This document shows positions 47,641 to 59,003 of a stretch of DNA of 64,000 nt, one piece after another (positions within the stretch are counted from its first letter, which is position 1; the number at the start of each line of letters is the position of its first letter). Source of the stretch: Siphonodentalium dalli. Lineage: Eukaryota > Mollusca > Scaphopoda > Gadilida > Siphonodentaliidae. The stretch spans positions 23,066,987 to 23,130,986 of the forward strand of contig CP136063.1 of the NCBI GenBank assembly GCA_032622095.1. Direction: 5' to 3'. Under the pieces are notes generated by a model that was not told the DNA's origin, did no database searches, and was given only the letters and a program-made list of their open reading frames with translations. A program made the translations under genes and the position numbers.

Positions 47641-47976
47641 TAGAATTGTATTACAGAACTTACAGTCATCAAACAGAGGGAAAATCCAGGACAAATAAAA
47701 TGGAAAACCACAGAAAAAAAGACAACTATAACTTCTGTGCCCAAACTGTAACAGGCTCCGACAACAAATATAATAGACACGATGTGCTGATCACCGACAG
47801 TTCAGAGGAAAGCTGAGTGTTGTGACAGTGATACGTGATAGGCTTAATTGACCATTGTGTGTGCAAGTTCTGGGTCCCCAAATATCTAGATGCTGGATGC
47901 TTGGTTCCCATATTTATAGGCTTATTTTTCATACTATGTTTCTATTTTTGTTTGTTTTATTTTATCAAGCATGTAT

Positions 47977-48356
47977 TTAACCCTTTACCCAACAAAACGG
48001 CCAAAAACGCCCAAATAAAGCTTCAACAGTCTAAAATATCTTCGGTCTGTCTCAATAACACCATACAAATATGGATATCATTGGAACGGGTTCATTGACC
48101 ACATTGTGATGGTTACAGTTATGCCCTGTGCCAATACATTCTCTTATATATGCGAGTCGACCATAGGTCGCCTCGCATATATAAGAGAATGCATTGGCCT
48201 AAAAAAATCTTTTTTTACCATTTTTTTCTTACATTCTTTAACAATTTTATAAATTTTTTCTTACATTTTTTATAATAATTTTCTACATTCTTTGACAATT
48301 TTATCATTTTTAATATGTGTTAAGCCAATGCATTCTCTTATATATGCGAGGCGACA
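47977..48356 (+). mobile_element. piggyBac-like MITE, family A, right end lost
   Basis: TTAA and family A left end, first hairpin intact, second hairpin cut at GCGAGGCGAC. The following DNA transposon remnant begins 22 bases later. Confidence 0.8.
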
Positions 48357-48378
48357 ACAATTATAAAACACAGTCATA

Positions 48379-49315
48379 AGGCCATAATAAAAAAATTGAT
48401 AGATTTTCATCCACTTTTGTTTATCAAGTGGGGCGGGGGTGGGGGGGGGGGGGAATTTTTATTTTTATTTTCATTTTTCCAAGTACAAATAATAAGGCGG
48501 AATCGGGGGTTGATAGAAATAGAAACATCAGCATGTCCAATTAACCATTTTATTTGTCGCAGAATGTTACCCTGGAAAGATAGGGGCATTACCTGTACCT
48601 ATCTCTGATATAAATTTTGTGATGTGAATGTCTTTGAACTTTTGAGTTCAATATAAAAATGTGGGAAACAAGTGCATTCACAGATACATCATAGGGATGA
48701 AGACAATGACACAAAGTATATTTTTGTATATATTAATTTGAAATAGAAACACATATTGAATTAATTGATATATTATTCTTTCTAAAAGTTACTTTTAAAG
48801 ATAGGCCCACTACATGGTCAGAAAGCCAGCGACGTCTCCAATGGGGCTTGTCGGGCAGCATTGTGTGCGGACTGTTTTGCTCTGACCAGCACTTAACGAA
48901 ATTGGGATGGCATATCACCGACTGGAGCGGTGTTGTCAAGTTTTCCTCCCATGTATAGGTGGTAGACATCAACTACAGTTGTCAAATCATCAACCGTGCA
49001 CCCATACCAATCTTTTATTGTATGGGTGCCGGCCGATTGCAATCGTAAAATCATAAAAAACATTTGTATTTTCTTGTATTTTTCCACGTGCTATTGTGTT
49101 TACAATGCGTATAGAATTATGCCCCTTGGAACTGACAGTATAAATTCCGGATAATTTTCATATCGGGCTTTTTTTTAAAATAAACAACACGAGTTTATCT
49201 CGGCAATACATATCAGTCCCGTGGCAATTTTTAGCATTAATAAAAAAATTTGGGGCGGGCCCTAAAAATCGGGGCGGGCGGGGATGAAAAGCTAGCAATT
49301 TTTTTATTATGGCCT
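48379..49315. mobile_element. DNA transposon remnant, about 940 bases
   Basis: Inverted ends AGGCCATAATAAAAAAATTG and its exact complement, followed by G-rich subterminal regions. Between them a minus-strand frame (48893-49087) reads AGTHTIKDWYGCTVDDL; no transposase family can be named. Target duplication not clear. Confidence 0.65.
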
Positions 49316-49639
49316 AAAAGTTACATACTGCAACATACCGGTAGGTACATCCGCGAAGGTATATACGCGAATCATACATCATGCAAAAAGACTAACTCTT
49401 TTGGGCTTATAAGACAACACGTAATGTCCAAATTTCTCATTAAAGTTTTCTCCAGAGCCACAGACATTTTCTGTATGTTTACATATTTCCTTGCAAATTG
49501 CATGATTTCTTAAAATGTGTATATTTATTTGTTTGTTTGAGTTGTCTGCTTCATAAAAAAAACGTTTGTAAACACATGCAGTTCCAGTTGCAATACCACA
49601 AAAAAGTTGTCGGCGGTGTTCGTCAAGAATGAGTTTAGG

Positions 49640-49830
49640 TTGCTGCAGAATGAGGTCCACAGAGGGTGAATTTAGTGATGCCACCAAATTAACCCTCATT
49701 GGGACCTCATTCTGCTTGGCCTCATCTGCTAGGGGAGACATAGACTCAGACTGAAATTCCCAAATGGTGAATTTTGTGATGTACACCCATTGGGAACCTC
49801 GATTACGCAGTGTGTCGTCTGCCAATTTGG
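49640..49830. mobile_element. Degenerate B-family MITE
   Basis: Hairpin with GAGGTCCACAGAGGGTGAAT and its decayed complement, then B spacer; located 90 bases downstream of the 50 kb exon donor. Confidence 0.6.
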
Positions 49831-49919
49831 GGATATAGAGAAACTATAATATAGAAATGGATACAATATTAATTGATGAGCACTATTAGTATGATGTTTA
49901 TATACAAAGTCATACTTAC

Positions 49920-50182
49920 AGTATAATAACTAATTCCTTTAAATTTAAAGGTTACAGTGTATGGGCACGTCATTAATGTTTTCGTCTCGCTGTCTGCTAG
50001 CATCGTCACACATAGCTCTCTAGATGAACGTTCAGTGAATTTGAGAGTACAGTCCGGTTTATATGGATCGCTACTCCCGTGAACATATAGCACTGATCTT
50101 CTCGGGATATTAAAAGTTCGCTTCCTCTTACAATCGTTTCCATTGGAGAAACTTATATCAGCAGTATGGCCTCCATATGAAT
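49920..50182 (-). CDS. A-type half-domain exon of extracellular region
   Basis: This is a 263-base exon: acceptor TTTTCTAG, donor ACT|GTAAGT, phase 1 in and phase 0 out (87 whole codons). It starts SYGGHTADISF. Cysteines are spaced C-x26-C-x12-C-x14-C, the last followed by PY. The motifs DPYKPDC, RELCVTMLAD and CPYTVTFK match the A exon at 59 kb in order and spacing. With the 38 kb exon it makes the membrane-proximal module. The acceptor and the first 25-35 bases are repeated three more times upstream (50283, 50382, 50480) with a period near 99 bases. Confidence 0.72.
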
Positions 50183-50520
50183 CTAGAAAAGAAAACAAGA
50201 GTGTCATTATGATTGGCACATGTGATGCCCATAGCAACAACCATGCAAAACTTATTTCAACAGTATGGCCTCCATATACGAATCTAGAAAAGAAAACAAG
50301 AGGGTGATTATGATTGGCACATGTGATGACCATAGCAACAACCATGAAAAACTTATTTCAACAGCATGGCCTCCATACGAATCTGGAAATAAAACAAGAG
50401 GGTGATTATGATTGGCACATGTGATGACCATAGCAACAACCATGCAAAACTTATTTCAACAGCATGGCCTCCATACGAATCTGGAAATAAAACAAGAGGT
50501 GAATCATGATTGGCAAATAA
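50183..50520 (-). repeat. Three extra copies of an exon acceptor region
   Basis: A unit of about 99 bases is repeated. Each copy holds, on the minus strand, TTCTTTTCTAG or TTATTTCCAG, then ATTCGTATGGAGGCCATGC: polypyrimidine tract, AG and the first bases of the 49920-50182 exon. Exon-like starts are at 50283, 50382 and 50480. The extra exon starts lack the rest of the exon. Confidence 0.9.
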
Positions 50521-50813
50521 GTTACTCAGAACATCAATTAGAACCGCACATGGTTTTGACTCGTAAGATATTAATTATAAAATATCATACAGAATTAAAA
50601 TAAAATTATGTCAAAATAAATGACTCACATTAATCAAACCAACGATATAGTAAGAGAGTTACACATACTATCAGCATATGAAACTCAATGAAGGGCTATT
50701 TCAATGTCATTCATTTTTTCTCTCTCAACTTTGAAATTGTCTAAAATCCCGATACAAGGTCTTGGAAGCTCACACTGGCTCATTGTCGATACCTCTGATT
50801 TGATTAACCCTTT

Positions 50814-50981
50814 CAGTGCCAAGTCCGAATTTTGTATCAACCCATATTTCCTTTATAATTTTTTTAATTTGTTGATTATAATAATGTGATACATTGTTAC
50901 ATTATTATAATCAATAAATTTGAAAAATATCAAGGAAATATGGATTGATACAAAAATCGGACTTGGCACTGAAGAGGTTAA
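50814..50981. mobile_element. piggyBac-like MITE, family A', without the shared core
   Basis: TTAA-flanked palindrome, ends CCCTTTCAGTGCCAAG and complement; the centre is a TTATAATAATGTGATACA hairpin instead of the shared core. Confidence 0.82.
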
Positions 50982-51029
50982 ATATGCCCTTAAATTATGA
51001 CAGAAGAAAGTAGATAAGGACTGTACAAC

Positions 51030-51371
51030 CTAGCAGGATCTCATTGTTGTCAAATGGTAATTGTGAATGTCTCCCCGAGAGCTTTCCGATGAATGGCAAC
51101 AAGCCATATTTCCGACTAAATCCTGAAAAGTTACCCATAATTCTGCTGTGGTTAAGAGGTCGATTACTGAGAATGCACTTGAGGTGATTATGTAGCTATA
51201 ATAATTATTGAATGATTCTTTTGATCCTTGTTTTAAAGTTTTTGGTTCAACTTGTTGATTGAGTTTTGCAAATAAATTATTTCTTTGCTTAATATTCTTC
51301 ATACAGAAAAGGAAAAAATGTTCTTCGTCTTCTAATTGAAGACATATGAATATAATGAATGATGGATACAA
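51030..51371 (-). pseudogene. Non-LTR retrotransposon ORF2 C-terminal remnant
   Basis: The minus-strand frame contains CLQLEDEEHFFLFCMKNI then KQRNNLFAKL. The arrangement C-x(few)-EDEEHFFLFC followed by R-N-L-F is the usual end of LINE reverse transcriptase polyproteins in invertebrates. It is cut by half of a family C MITE at about 51075-51170; upstream frames to 51751 (NPKWRRKANKKAL) may be more of the same sequence. Not intact. Confidence 0.4.
51075..51170. mobile_element. Half of a family C MITE
   Basis: GAGAGCTTTCCGATGAATGG to GTGGTTAAGAGGTCGATTAC; left half missing. Confidence 0.7.
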
Positions 51372-51739
51372 TTCCGATCTGCCAATTTATTGGACATTAC
51401 AAAAAAACTCTATAAAACAACAGCGTCATCACTAGGTATTCACCTATTCATTGTGCTCACTGATTACAACTCCCTTCAAATCATACATGTTTACATAGTC
51501 GGTTTCATCAAATGTGTATAAACAAAAATCCGCATATTTATTAGACCGTTACGTACGATATCTCTGAAGTACAAAATACTTTCGTCGCCTAACTTCCTCT
51601 GGACTGTCAATCTATTCAGTGCTTTTTTATTAGCTTTCCGTCTCCATTTGGGGTTAAAAATATTTGGCCAAAAGTTTGACCAAATGAAATTTTTATTAGC
51701 CAAATTCGAAAAAAGATTGTCCATTGTCCAATTTGGGAA

Positions 51740-52440
51740 CTGACAGCGCAAACACTGTCTCTGGCCATGCCCTTACTTGACCTGGTGACACTATTTGAAC
51801 AAATATGAATCCCAGTCACTGAAGAACTATCCATATTAAATATAAGCTATATAAACAAGATGATTCTTGTGAAGAAGATATTTTAAGAATTACCATAGAT
51901 GGAAAGAGGTGTCACTGGACTCACCCCTATTTCACCTGCTGACCCTATTTGAATCCCAGTCACCCAAATGACCATCAATGCTAAATATCAGCTAAATCAG
52001 CTGATGGTTCTTGTAGTCCAGTCAATGTAGTGATTTAAAACCTCACACTAATTGCAACAGAATTTATGTCACCGCTATGATGTATAGAAACGTTCACCAA
52101 ACATATAAAAAGTCCGAAAAAGTCCCACATTGCAAACTTGTGATTTTTGATGACTAAAAATTTCATAATTTCTCAGAATTCCTAATGAAAATTGTGAACC
52201 AATCGGTTCGCCACCACGTGAGGTGAGAAACGATCTTGACACGTTTGAAAGTAAACACAACATGCCGTGCGAAGCCAATTGCAAGTTGACAAGACAGCAA
52301 CTCCATAAACATTACAATTCACAATAATGGTCAATGTAGTCCTGAGGGTTCTTGTGAAGAAGAGATATTATGAAATACATGGAGGGAAATAGTTTCATCT
52401 CCCGCACCGCCCCTATTTGATCTAGTGATCCCATCTGAAC
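51740..52440 (+). repeat. Diverged 150-base repeat, second locus
   Basis: Same family as 14440-15255 (CTTGACCTGGTGACACTATT, AAGAATTACCATAGATGGAA), interrupted at about 52025-52340 by unrelated sequence. Confidence 0.65.
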
Positions 52441-53290
52441 TAATCTGAATTCCAGTTACCCAACGACCCTCCATACCAAATATAACCTAAATCAATCTAA
52501 TCTGAATTCCAGTTACCCAACGACCCTCCATACCAAATATAACCTAAATCAATCTAATCTGAATTCCAGATACCCAACGACCCTCCATACCAAATATAAC
52601 ATAAATCAATCTAATCTGAATTCCAGATATCCAACGACCCATCATACCAAATATAACCTAAATCAATCTAATCTGAATTCCAGATACCCAACGACCCTCC
52701 ATACCAAATATAACCTAAATCAATCTAATCTGAATTCCAGATACCCAACGACCCTCCATACCAAATATAACCTAAATCAATCTAATCTGAATTCCAGATA
52801 CCCAACGACCCTCCATACCAAATATAACCTAAATCAATCTAATCTGAATTCCAGATATCCAACGACCCATCATACCAAATATAACCTAAATCAATCTAAT
52901 CTGAATTCCAGATACCCAACGACCCTCCATACCAAATATAACCTAAATCAATCTAATCTGAATTCCAGATATCCAACGACCCTCCATACCAAATATAACC
53001 TAAATCAATCTAATCTGAATTCCAGATATCCAACGACCCATCATACCAAATATAACCTAAATCAATCTAATCTGAATTCCAGGTATCCAACGACCCTCCA
53101 TACCAAATATAACCTAAATCAATCTAATCTGAATTCCAGATACCCAACGACCCTCCATACCAAATATAACCTAAATCAATCTAATCTGAATTCCAGATAT
53201 CCAACGACCCTCCATACCAAATATAATCTAAATCAATCTAATCTGAATTCCAGATATCCAACGACCCTCCATACCAAATATAACCTCAAT
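52441..53290 (+). repeat. 57-base tandem array, about 15 copies
   Basis: TCTGAATTCCAGATACCCAA and CGACCCTCCATACC in each unit; every unit carries an EcoRI-type GAATTC. It is an amplification of part of the 150-base repeat in which it sits. Variants ATACCC/ATATCC and CCTCC/CCATC alternate. Confidence 0.95.
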
Positions 53291-53473
53291 AGGCCAAATG
53301 GTTCATGCAAAGTAGACGCTATAAGAATTACTATGGAAGGAAATAGTATGTCACTGGCCCTGTCTCTAGTTGACTATTTAACAAATCTGAATTCCAATCA
53401 CACCCTCCATGACAAATATAAGCTTAATAGGCCAGATGGTTCATGCAAAGACATCTACAAAATTACTTATGTT

Positions 53474-53612
53474 TTGTATTGAGTGGTGAGGTCGATTTCT
53501 TTGAAATTATCGGCGATGCTAGTAGAATGCTACATTCTCCAGGTTGGCATAATGCCTGAATATTAACTTATCAGTTTCACAAACGCGATCAAGTCCATAA
53601 TATGTCTTTAAG
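53474..53612 (+). repeat. Partial repeat P
   Basis: Only the second half, with GATGCTAGTAGAATGCTACA, which shows the site without the MITE found at 39183. Confidence 0.65.
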
Positions 53613-53674
53613 AATTATTATTGAGGGGAAGAGTTATCTCCCTGGTCTCGCCCATATTTGACTTGGTGACCCTA

Positions 53675-53784
53675 CAGTAATGCCCTAAGTAATCAACTCC
53701 TTAACAAAAGCAGAATTATGGGTAGCTTTTCGGGATTTAGTCGGAAATATGGCTTGTTGTCATTCATCAGAAAGCTCTCGGGGT
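53675..53784. mobile_element. Half of a family C MITE
   Basis: CAGTAATGCCCTAAGTAATC to GAAAGCTCTCGGGG, ending about 30 bases downstream of the 54 kb exon donor. Confidence 0.75.
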
Positions 53785-53815
53785 GATAACAATGAAGAGA
53801 TAAAGCTGAACTCAC

Positions 53816-54029
53816 AAGAATTTGGTAATGGTGTTGTTGTTGTTGTTGTTGCTGCTGCTGTCGGAAACACATCATGTCTAATAGAGGCCACAACTGCTTT
53901 GAGTGTGTATTGTCTTGATTTATTTTGGTCAGTGAGGTAATTTGTAAACTCTATGGTCAAACCATTGTCAGAGCAAAGTCTCCATTTCTTATCAGCACCT
54001 GGCTTGTTGCATGAGTACACATCTTGAGA
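53816..54029 (-). CDS. B-type half-domain exon of extracellular region
   Basis: This is a 214-base exon: acceptor ATATTTTTCAG, donor TCTT|GTGAGT, phase 0 in and phase 1 out. The product begins SQDVYSC and has C-x11-C with tryptophan three residues before the second cysteine (KKWRLC), then DNGLTIEF. The B exon at 38 kb has the same C-x11-C, the same W position (AKWQKC) and GHTVEV. A threonine run (AAATTTTTTP) near its 3' end, probably a mucin-like linker, is encoded by a CAA/CAG trinucleotide tract. The acceptor and about the first 45 bases are present in two more copies upstream, at 54527 and 55024, separated by MITEs. Half of a mariner-type MITE lies about 30 bases beyond the donor. Confidence 0.72.
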
Positions 54030-54044
54030 CTGAAAAATATATAT

Positions 54045-54461
54045 TTGACCCTGTGCCAATGCATTCTCTTATATATGCGAGTCGACCATAGGTCGCCTCG
54101 CATATATAAGAGAATGCATTGGCTTAACAAATTTGATATTAGTTTTTTATAATGTTAAACAAATGTAAAAAATTAAAAAAAAATGACCAAAAAAAAATGT
54201 TAAAGAATGTAAGAAAAGATTATAAAAATATCCGAACCTATTATTATTATAATCTTTTCTTACATTCTTTAACATTTTTTTTGTCATTTAAAAAAAAAAC
54301 AATTATCCTTTTTTTTTTTTTTTTTTTAATAGTTTTTTACATTTGTTAACAATTATAAAAAAACTAATATATAATTTGTTAGGCCAATGCATTCTCTTAT
54401 ATATGCGAGGCGACCTATGGTCGACTCGCATATATAAGAGAATGCATTGGCACAGGGTTAA
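54045..54461 (+). mobile_element. piggyBac-like MITE, core-only form, copy 1
   Basis: TTGA (decayed TTAA) on the left, TTAA on the right, ends CCCTGTGCCAATGCATTC and complement: here the shared hairpin core itself forms the element ends. It starts about 15 bases from the acceptor of the 54 kb exon. Confidence 0.85.
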
Positions 54462-55030
54462 ATTGTCCTGGTAAATTGGCATACTCAAATCATTTATCAG
54501 CTTGTTGCATGAGTACACATCTTGAGACTGAAAAATATATATTTGACCCTGTGCCAATGCATTCTCTTATATATGCGAGTCGACCATAGGTCGCCTCGCA
54601 TATATAAGAGAATGCATTGGCTTAACAAATTTGATATTAGTTTTTTATAATGTTAAACAAATGTAAAAAATTATTAAAAAATGACCAAAAAAAAATGTTA
54701 AAGAATGTAAGAAAAGATTATAAAAATATCCGAACCTATTATTATTATAATCTTTTCTTACATTCTTTAACATTTTTTTGTCATTTAAAAAAAAAAACAA
54801 TTATCATTTTTTTTTTTTTTTTTAAATAGTTTTTTACATTTGTTAACAATTATAAAAAAACTAATATATAATTTGTTAGGCCAATGCATTCTCTTATATA
54901 TGCGAGGCGACCTATGGTCGACTCGCATATATAAGAGAATGCATTGGCACAGGGTTAAATTGTCCTGGTAAATTGGCATACTCAAATCATTTATCAGCTT
55001 GTTGCATGAGTACACATCTTGAGACTGAAA
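54462..55030 (-). repeat. Two extra copies of an exon acceptor region
   Basis: On the minus strand, acceptors at 54527 and 55024 are each followed by the first about 45 bases of the 53816-54029 exon (TCTCAAGATGTGTACTCATG), lacking six or seven bases (CCAGGTG), then diverging. The outermost copy has the strongest polypyrimidine tract (GTGTCTTTCTTTCAG). Confidence 0.9.
54543..54958 (+). mobile_element. piggyBac-like MITE, core-only form, copy 2
   Basis: Near-identical tandem partner of 54045-54461, at 498 bases, duplicated together with the exon start. Confidence 0.85.
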
Positions 55031-55263
55031 GAAAGACACAATTTTCGTTATCATGCTCGCCTATTAGATTGACCAATGGGAATGGACAATTACCTATAGG
55101 ATATGAGGGGATGTTAGGTTCACCTTGATTGACACCAAAACCATATTGAAAGCCCAAGTGGATATGGAACAATAGGGAGCCAATAGATACCAACTTTGCT
55201 GCATCATGTTTATTTATGGTGTATTTTGTGCTAGGATGTCCGTTGGAAATCATTTTCTACAAA

Positions 55264-55552
55264 TTAACTCTTTCAGTGCCAAATTAACTCTTTCCTAATT
55301 TATGGTCTGTAGAGTGCCAGGGGCCGATAAAATCAGCCCTAAAAAAAATTTAAAAATTTTTGGGTTGAATTATTTTTGGGTATGCTTAAGCATGCTATAG
55401 CGAATTTAAAAACAAAGTGGATAAGTCCTTAGGGGCATGTTATATCTCAAAACTATCACCAAGTAGTCATAGTAATCATTTTGATGCCCATGAAAAACGT
55501 AAGATTCCCTGGCACTAAACCTACAAACTAATCCTGGCACTGAAAGAGTTAA
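55264..55552. mobile_element. piggyBac-like MITE, family A', diverged
   Basis: TTAA at both ends, termini CTCTTTCAGTGCCA and complement. The inner part matches the longer half of the 26971 copy (GGGTATGCTTAAGCATGC). Confidence 0.78.
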
Positions 55553-55796
55553 AATATATAGTACCATATATATATATGTACCAAATACTATGGTGCCATG
55601 TGAGGCTCAGCAGGGATAATATTTTATAAGTTATTTTTTGTGCGTTTGTTTTATATTTTTGTTTTACTTTCGTTCTTCTCAATGATCCACTATTTTTTTC
55701 ATTCTGCCGAAATTTCTGAAAAATGGCCAAACAAGTTCAGATATGGCCAAAATATTGGCCAGAAGAATTTAATGGCCAGAGTCCCAATAGCATATT

Positions 55797-56230
55797 TAAA
55801 GGACCACTTAATTTTCAAGTCACTGGTTATTTTTTTTCTAGTGACTTGATATAAATTTTAATAATAATCTATGCCATAAAATATGATTAAAATACTATAA
55901 TTCATCACCATTTGAAACATTTGTGTCTCAGAAGATGCCCATAGAGAAATAGAAAACAGCTGAAATCATCGAAAGATTCCCCCCTTTTTGGCTCCCAGAA
56001 TGCCACAGAATTCAAACTAAAGACGTATTTTTAATGGAAGAGAAATAACTCCATCTTCCGTTGAAAATAGTATACTTTTTACTACAATCTAGATGACAAA
56101 AATACATCGGTAACTCAACAAAAATAACATGTTCACAGTTTATAACACCGGATAAGTTGATAATACAATGTTTTGGAGCTTCCTCTTTCAACTGGTATAC
56201 TAGTATAATACGGCTTATATTTTATAAATG
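55797..56230 (+). mobile_element. E-family MITE, right end lost
   Basis: Matches 18582-19140 with internal deletions (GACCACTTAATTTTCAAGTC, AATACAATGTTTTGGAGCTT) and stops at a G-run. Confidence 0.7.
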
Positions 56231-56770
56231 TGATCTGGGGGGGGGGGGGGGGGTATTTACTGATCTGGGGGGGGGGGGGGGTATTTACTGATTATAATGG
56301 TGTTCTTACTCACTAGACTGGTTAAAGAAGGGTGATGTTGTGTTAAATTTACATTATACTTGGATTAAAGAAGGGTGATGTTGTGTTAAATTTACATTAT
56401 ACTTGGATTAAAGAAGGGTGATGTTGTGTTAAATTTACATTATACTTGGATTAAAGAAGGGTGATGTTGTGTTAAATTTACATTATACTTGGATTAAAGA
56501 AGGGTGATGTTGTGTTAAATTTACATTATACTTGGATTAAAGAAGGGTGATGTTGTGTTAAATTTACATTATACTTGGATTAAAGAAGGGTGATGTTGTG
56601 TTAAATTTACATTATACTTGGATTAAAGAAGGGTGATGTTGTGTTAAATTTACATTATACTTGGATTAAAGAAGGGTGATGTTGTGTTAAATTTACATTA
56701 TACTTGGATTAAAAAAGGGTGATGTTGGGGTGTAAATTGAATTGTACAGAAGGGTGATGTTGGGGTGTAA
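56231..56770 (+). repeat. G-runs and a 43-base tandem array
   Basis: Two copies of GATCT-(G)n-TATTTACT, then nine to ten near-identical 43-base units (TTAAAGAAGGGTGATGTTGT) from 56322, ending in two shorter AAGGGTGATGTTGGGGTG units. Confidence 0.93.
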
Positions 56771-57087
56771 ATTGAATTGCAGCCATTGCTACTTCTCCCT
56801 GATAACAGTCCACATCTCCTTCATTATGTTAATCATGAAGCCTCAATAAAGTTATGAAACCTGTTAATGGTATATGTTAGATGTGAAGTGAGTTTCCTTC
56901 TAAATATTTTTATGCACATGTAGGGGAAAATTTGGTCAGAACAGATCAGACCTGAAGTGGTGAAAACGTACAATTCTGAAAACGAAATTTACCAAGATTT
57001 CTCATGCAAATTTCAATTTTTGATCGTTAAAACTTTCCATTTCAAGATATACTCTTAAAATGATGTAGAGCGGGATACAAAAGAAAT

Positions 57088-58056
57088 TAGCTCAACTTAG
57101 GATAGTTTCATGTGTTACAGTCAATGGAGAGATTAAGAATGTGGAAATTTGAAATATCTAAGTAATACTGGATATCAACATGAAGAGATATATATAAAGT
57201 AAAATCCAAGATGGCCACTGGCGGCCATGTTTTCCAATGAAATTAAAGAATTAATTCGAAGTTTGGTGATGATCGAATGAGGGAAGTGGACTGTAGGGTG
57301 TGCGAAAGGATTTTAGACTAAAATCCAAAATGGCTGCCAGTGGCAGGTTTTTAAACAAAACTTGGAAAAATTAGATTTCTCGCATCTTGTGGTCATCCCG
57401 AAGATCCATGTGAAGTTTAGTGACAATTAGACTGACAGGGTCCTCCACAGATGTTTCACCTATTATAGTCAATTTATAGTCACCAAATATATGATTACTT
57501 TCTCAGATGTATATTGTATATATATTACGTTATGACAGACACCATTGTTTTATGGTTTGTTTTAATAAATCTTATCTTATCTTATCTTGACAAATAGGGT
57601 GTCGTCTGTAGGGTGTACCAAAGGATTTAGTCACACAAAAATTAAAATCCAAGATGGCTGCTGGCAGCCATGTTTAAAAAAAAAAATTTGTTGCTCCTAT
57701 GTTTTAGTGCCGAATGACTCCAAAATGACTTGTTCCCATCTACATGTCAATATTAACATCCACGACAAATTTCATGATGATCAGACGAACACTCTGGTCT
57801 GTAGCCCTGCTAATGGATTGAATTTAGAAATCCAAGATGGCCACTGGCCGTCATGATTTTTTGCTGAAAGACCCCAAAATGACTCGTCCCCATCGACATG
57901 ACAATGTCAATAGCCATGACAAATTGCATAATGATCTGACCAAAGGTATTATCTGTAGCCCATGCTAATGGAAATTGTTGATGGATGCACACACACATGG
58001 ATGATGGATACCATCCCATGGCAATAGCCCAAACTTTACAAAGTAAAGTTGAGTTA
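57088..58056 (+). mobile_element. S-type tandem-repeat element
   Basis: Ends TAGCTCAACTT and AAGTTGAGTTA, GTTACAGTCAATGGAGAGAT left region, four diverged units, then ACACACATGGATGATGG in place of the ACGG tract. Near the middle there is an (A)TCTTATCTTATCTTATCTTG run at about 57570. Confidence 0.7.
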
Positions 58057-58354
58057 GATTTAAAAAAATGAACAATGTTCAGAATTTATGTGAGTTATTT
58101 TCAATTTTACTTGTCATATTATTGCACAATATTAGTCTTAACAAAATGAATTGACGAAAGTGACTCTAATGATAAAATTTACCTGGAATATGTTCACTTT
58201 TGGGATTTTGCCACCAAAACATGAAATTTGCATGAGAAATGTTGGTAAATTATGTTCTCGGAATGGTGTGTTTTGACCATATCATACATTCTGTTCAATG
58301 TGGGATGTTCTTACTTGGGACGTTTGGGTAGTGGGTAAGTTCAGTCTATAACAC

Positions 58355-58402
58355 AATACTAAACGTACTGATTGAGTTCTGTCTATTTTGTTTTATAGGT
58401 TA
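58355..58402 (-). repeat. Displaced copy of an exon donor region
   Basis: On the minus strand, ACAAAATAGACAGAACTCA, one added base, then GTACGTTTAGTAT: the last about 20 bases of the 59004-59218 exon and its donor, which reads GTAAGTTTAGTAT at the functional site. Confidence 0.85.
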
Positions 58403-59003
58403 ACCAATACAGGTAAGTGGGTGCCTGACAAGGTAACACATCTGCCCGGGCCAACGAAAATCACACCTACCCCTCTGGAATGACAATACAAAGTCATGAA
58501 GATAAGTAGAGTGAAAGAAATAATGGCTTACAACCTATCCGTCATATAATTTCCCCACATAATGAAGGTGGTGCACAAATGTATGGATGTCAAAAGAAAG
58601 GGGAGGTTGTCTGCTAGGCATATTAAAGAAGATTCAAGGCTAAATGTGATGATGACCAAGGTCCCAATTTCTCGTAGACAAATTGCTCCTCGTTCTGATG
58701 ACATGAATTTTTAGGTGGAAGCCGGACCCTGGACCGGTTTATTAGAATTTTGAAAATAGTTTTAGAACGTACCCCACAAAAACAAGATTCATTTAATGCC
58801 AAAGGTAGAATTTCTAAGTTTTTGAAAATTACTCCCAAATGAGTTAAAAAAATGCCAAAATGTTTTGATAAAATCATCATCAGTTGCAGTTTGCTGACTA
58901 TATGCCACGCTAAGCGCATGTCACATCACGTTTCGACTCGTTACCTGCAAGAACATGAGATCAAAAGAATAGTCACATGACGTCATATTGATACTAAACT
59001 TAC
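58403..59003. other. Intron, no element recognised
   Basis: No repeat family or exon recognised; a 98-codon minus-strand frame at 58623-58919 has neither domain nor matching splice sites. Confidence 0.5.

Noticed and set aside
54987-55253. Minus-strand frame MISNGHPSTKY... upstream of the outermost 55024 acceptor
   Set aside because: It reads through a good acceptor, has no domain, no matching upstream splice site, and starts beside a MITE. A short intron with a GTAATT donor near 55093 is possible but unsupported.
58623-58919. 98-codon minus-strand frame in the gene's intron as an additional exon
   Set aside because: No cysteine pattern of A or B type and no donor/acceptor in compatible phase.
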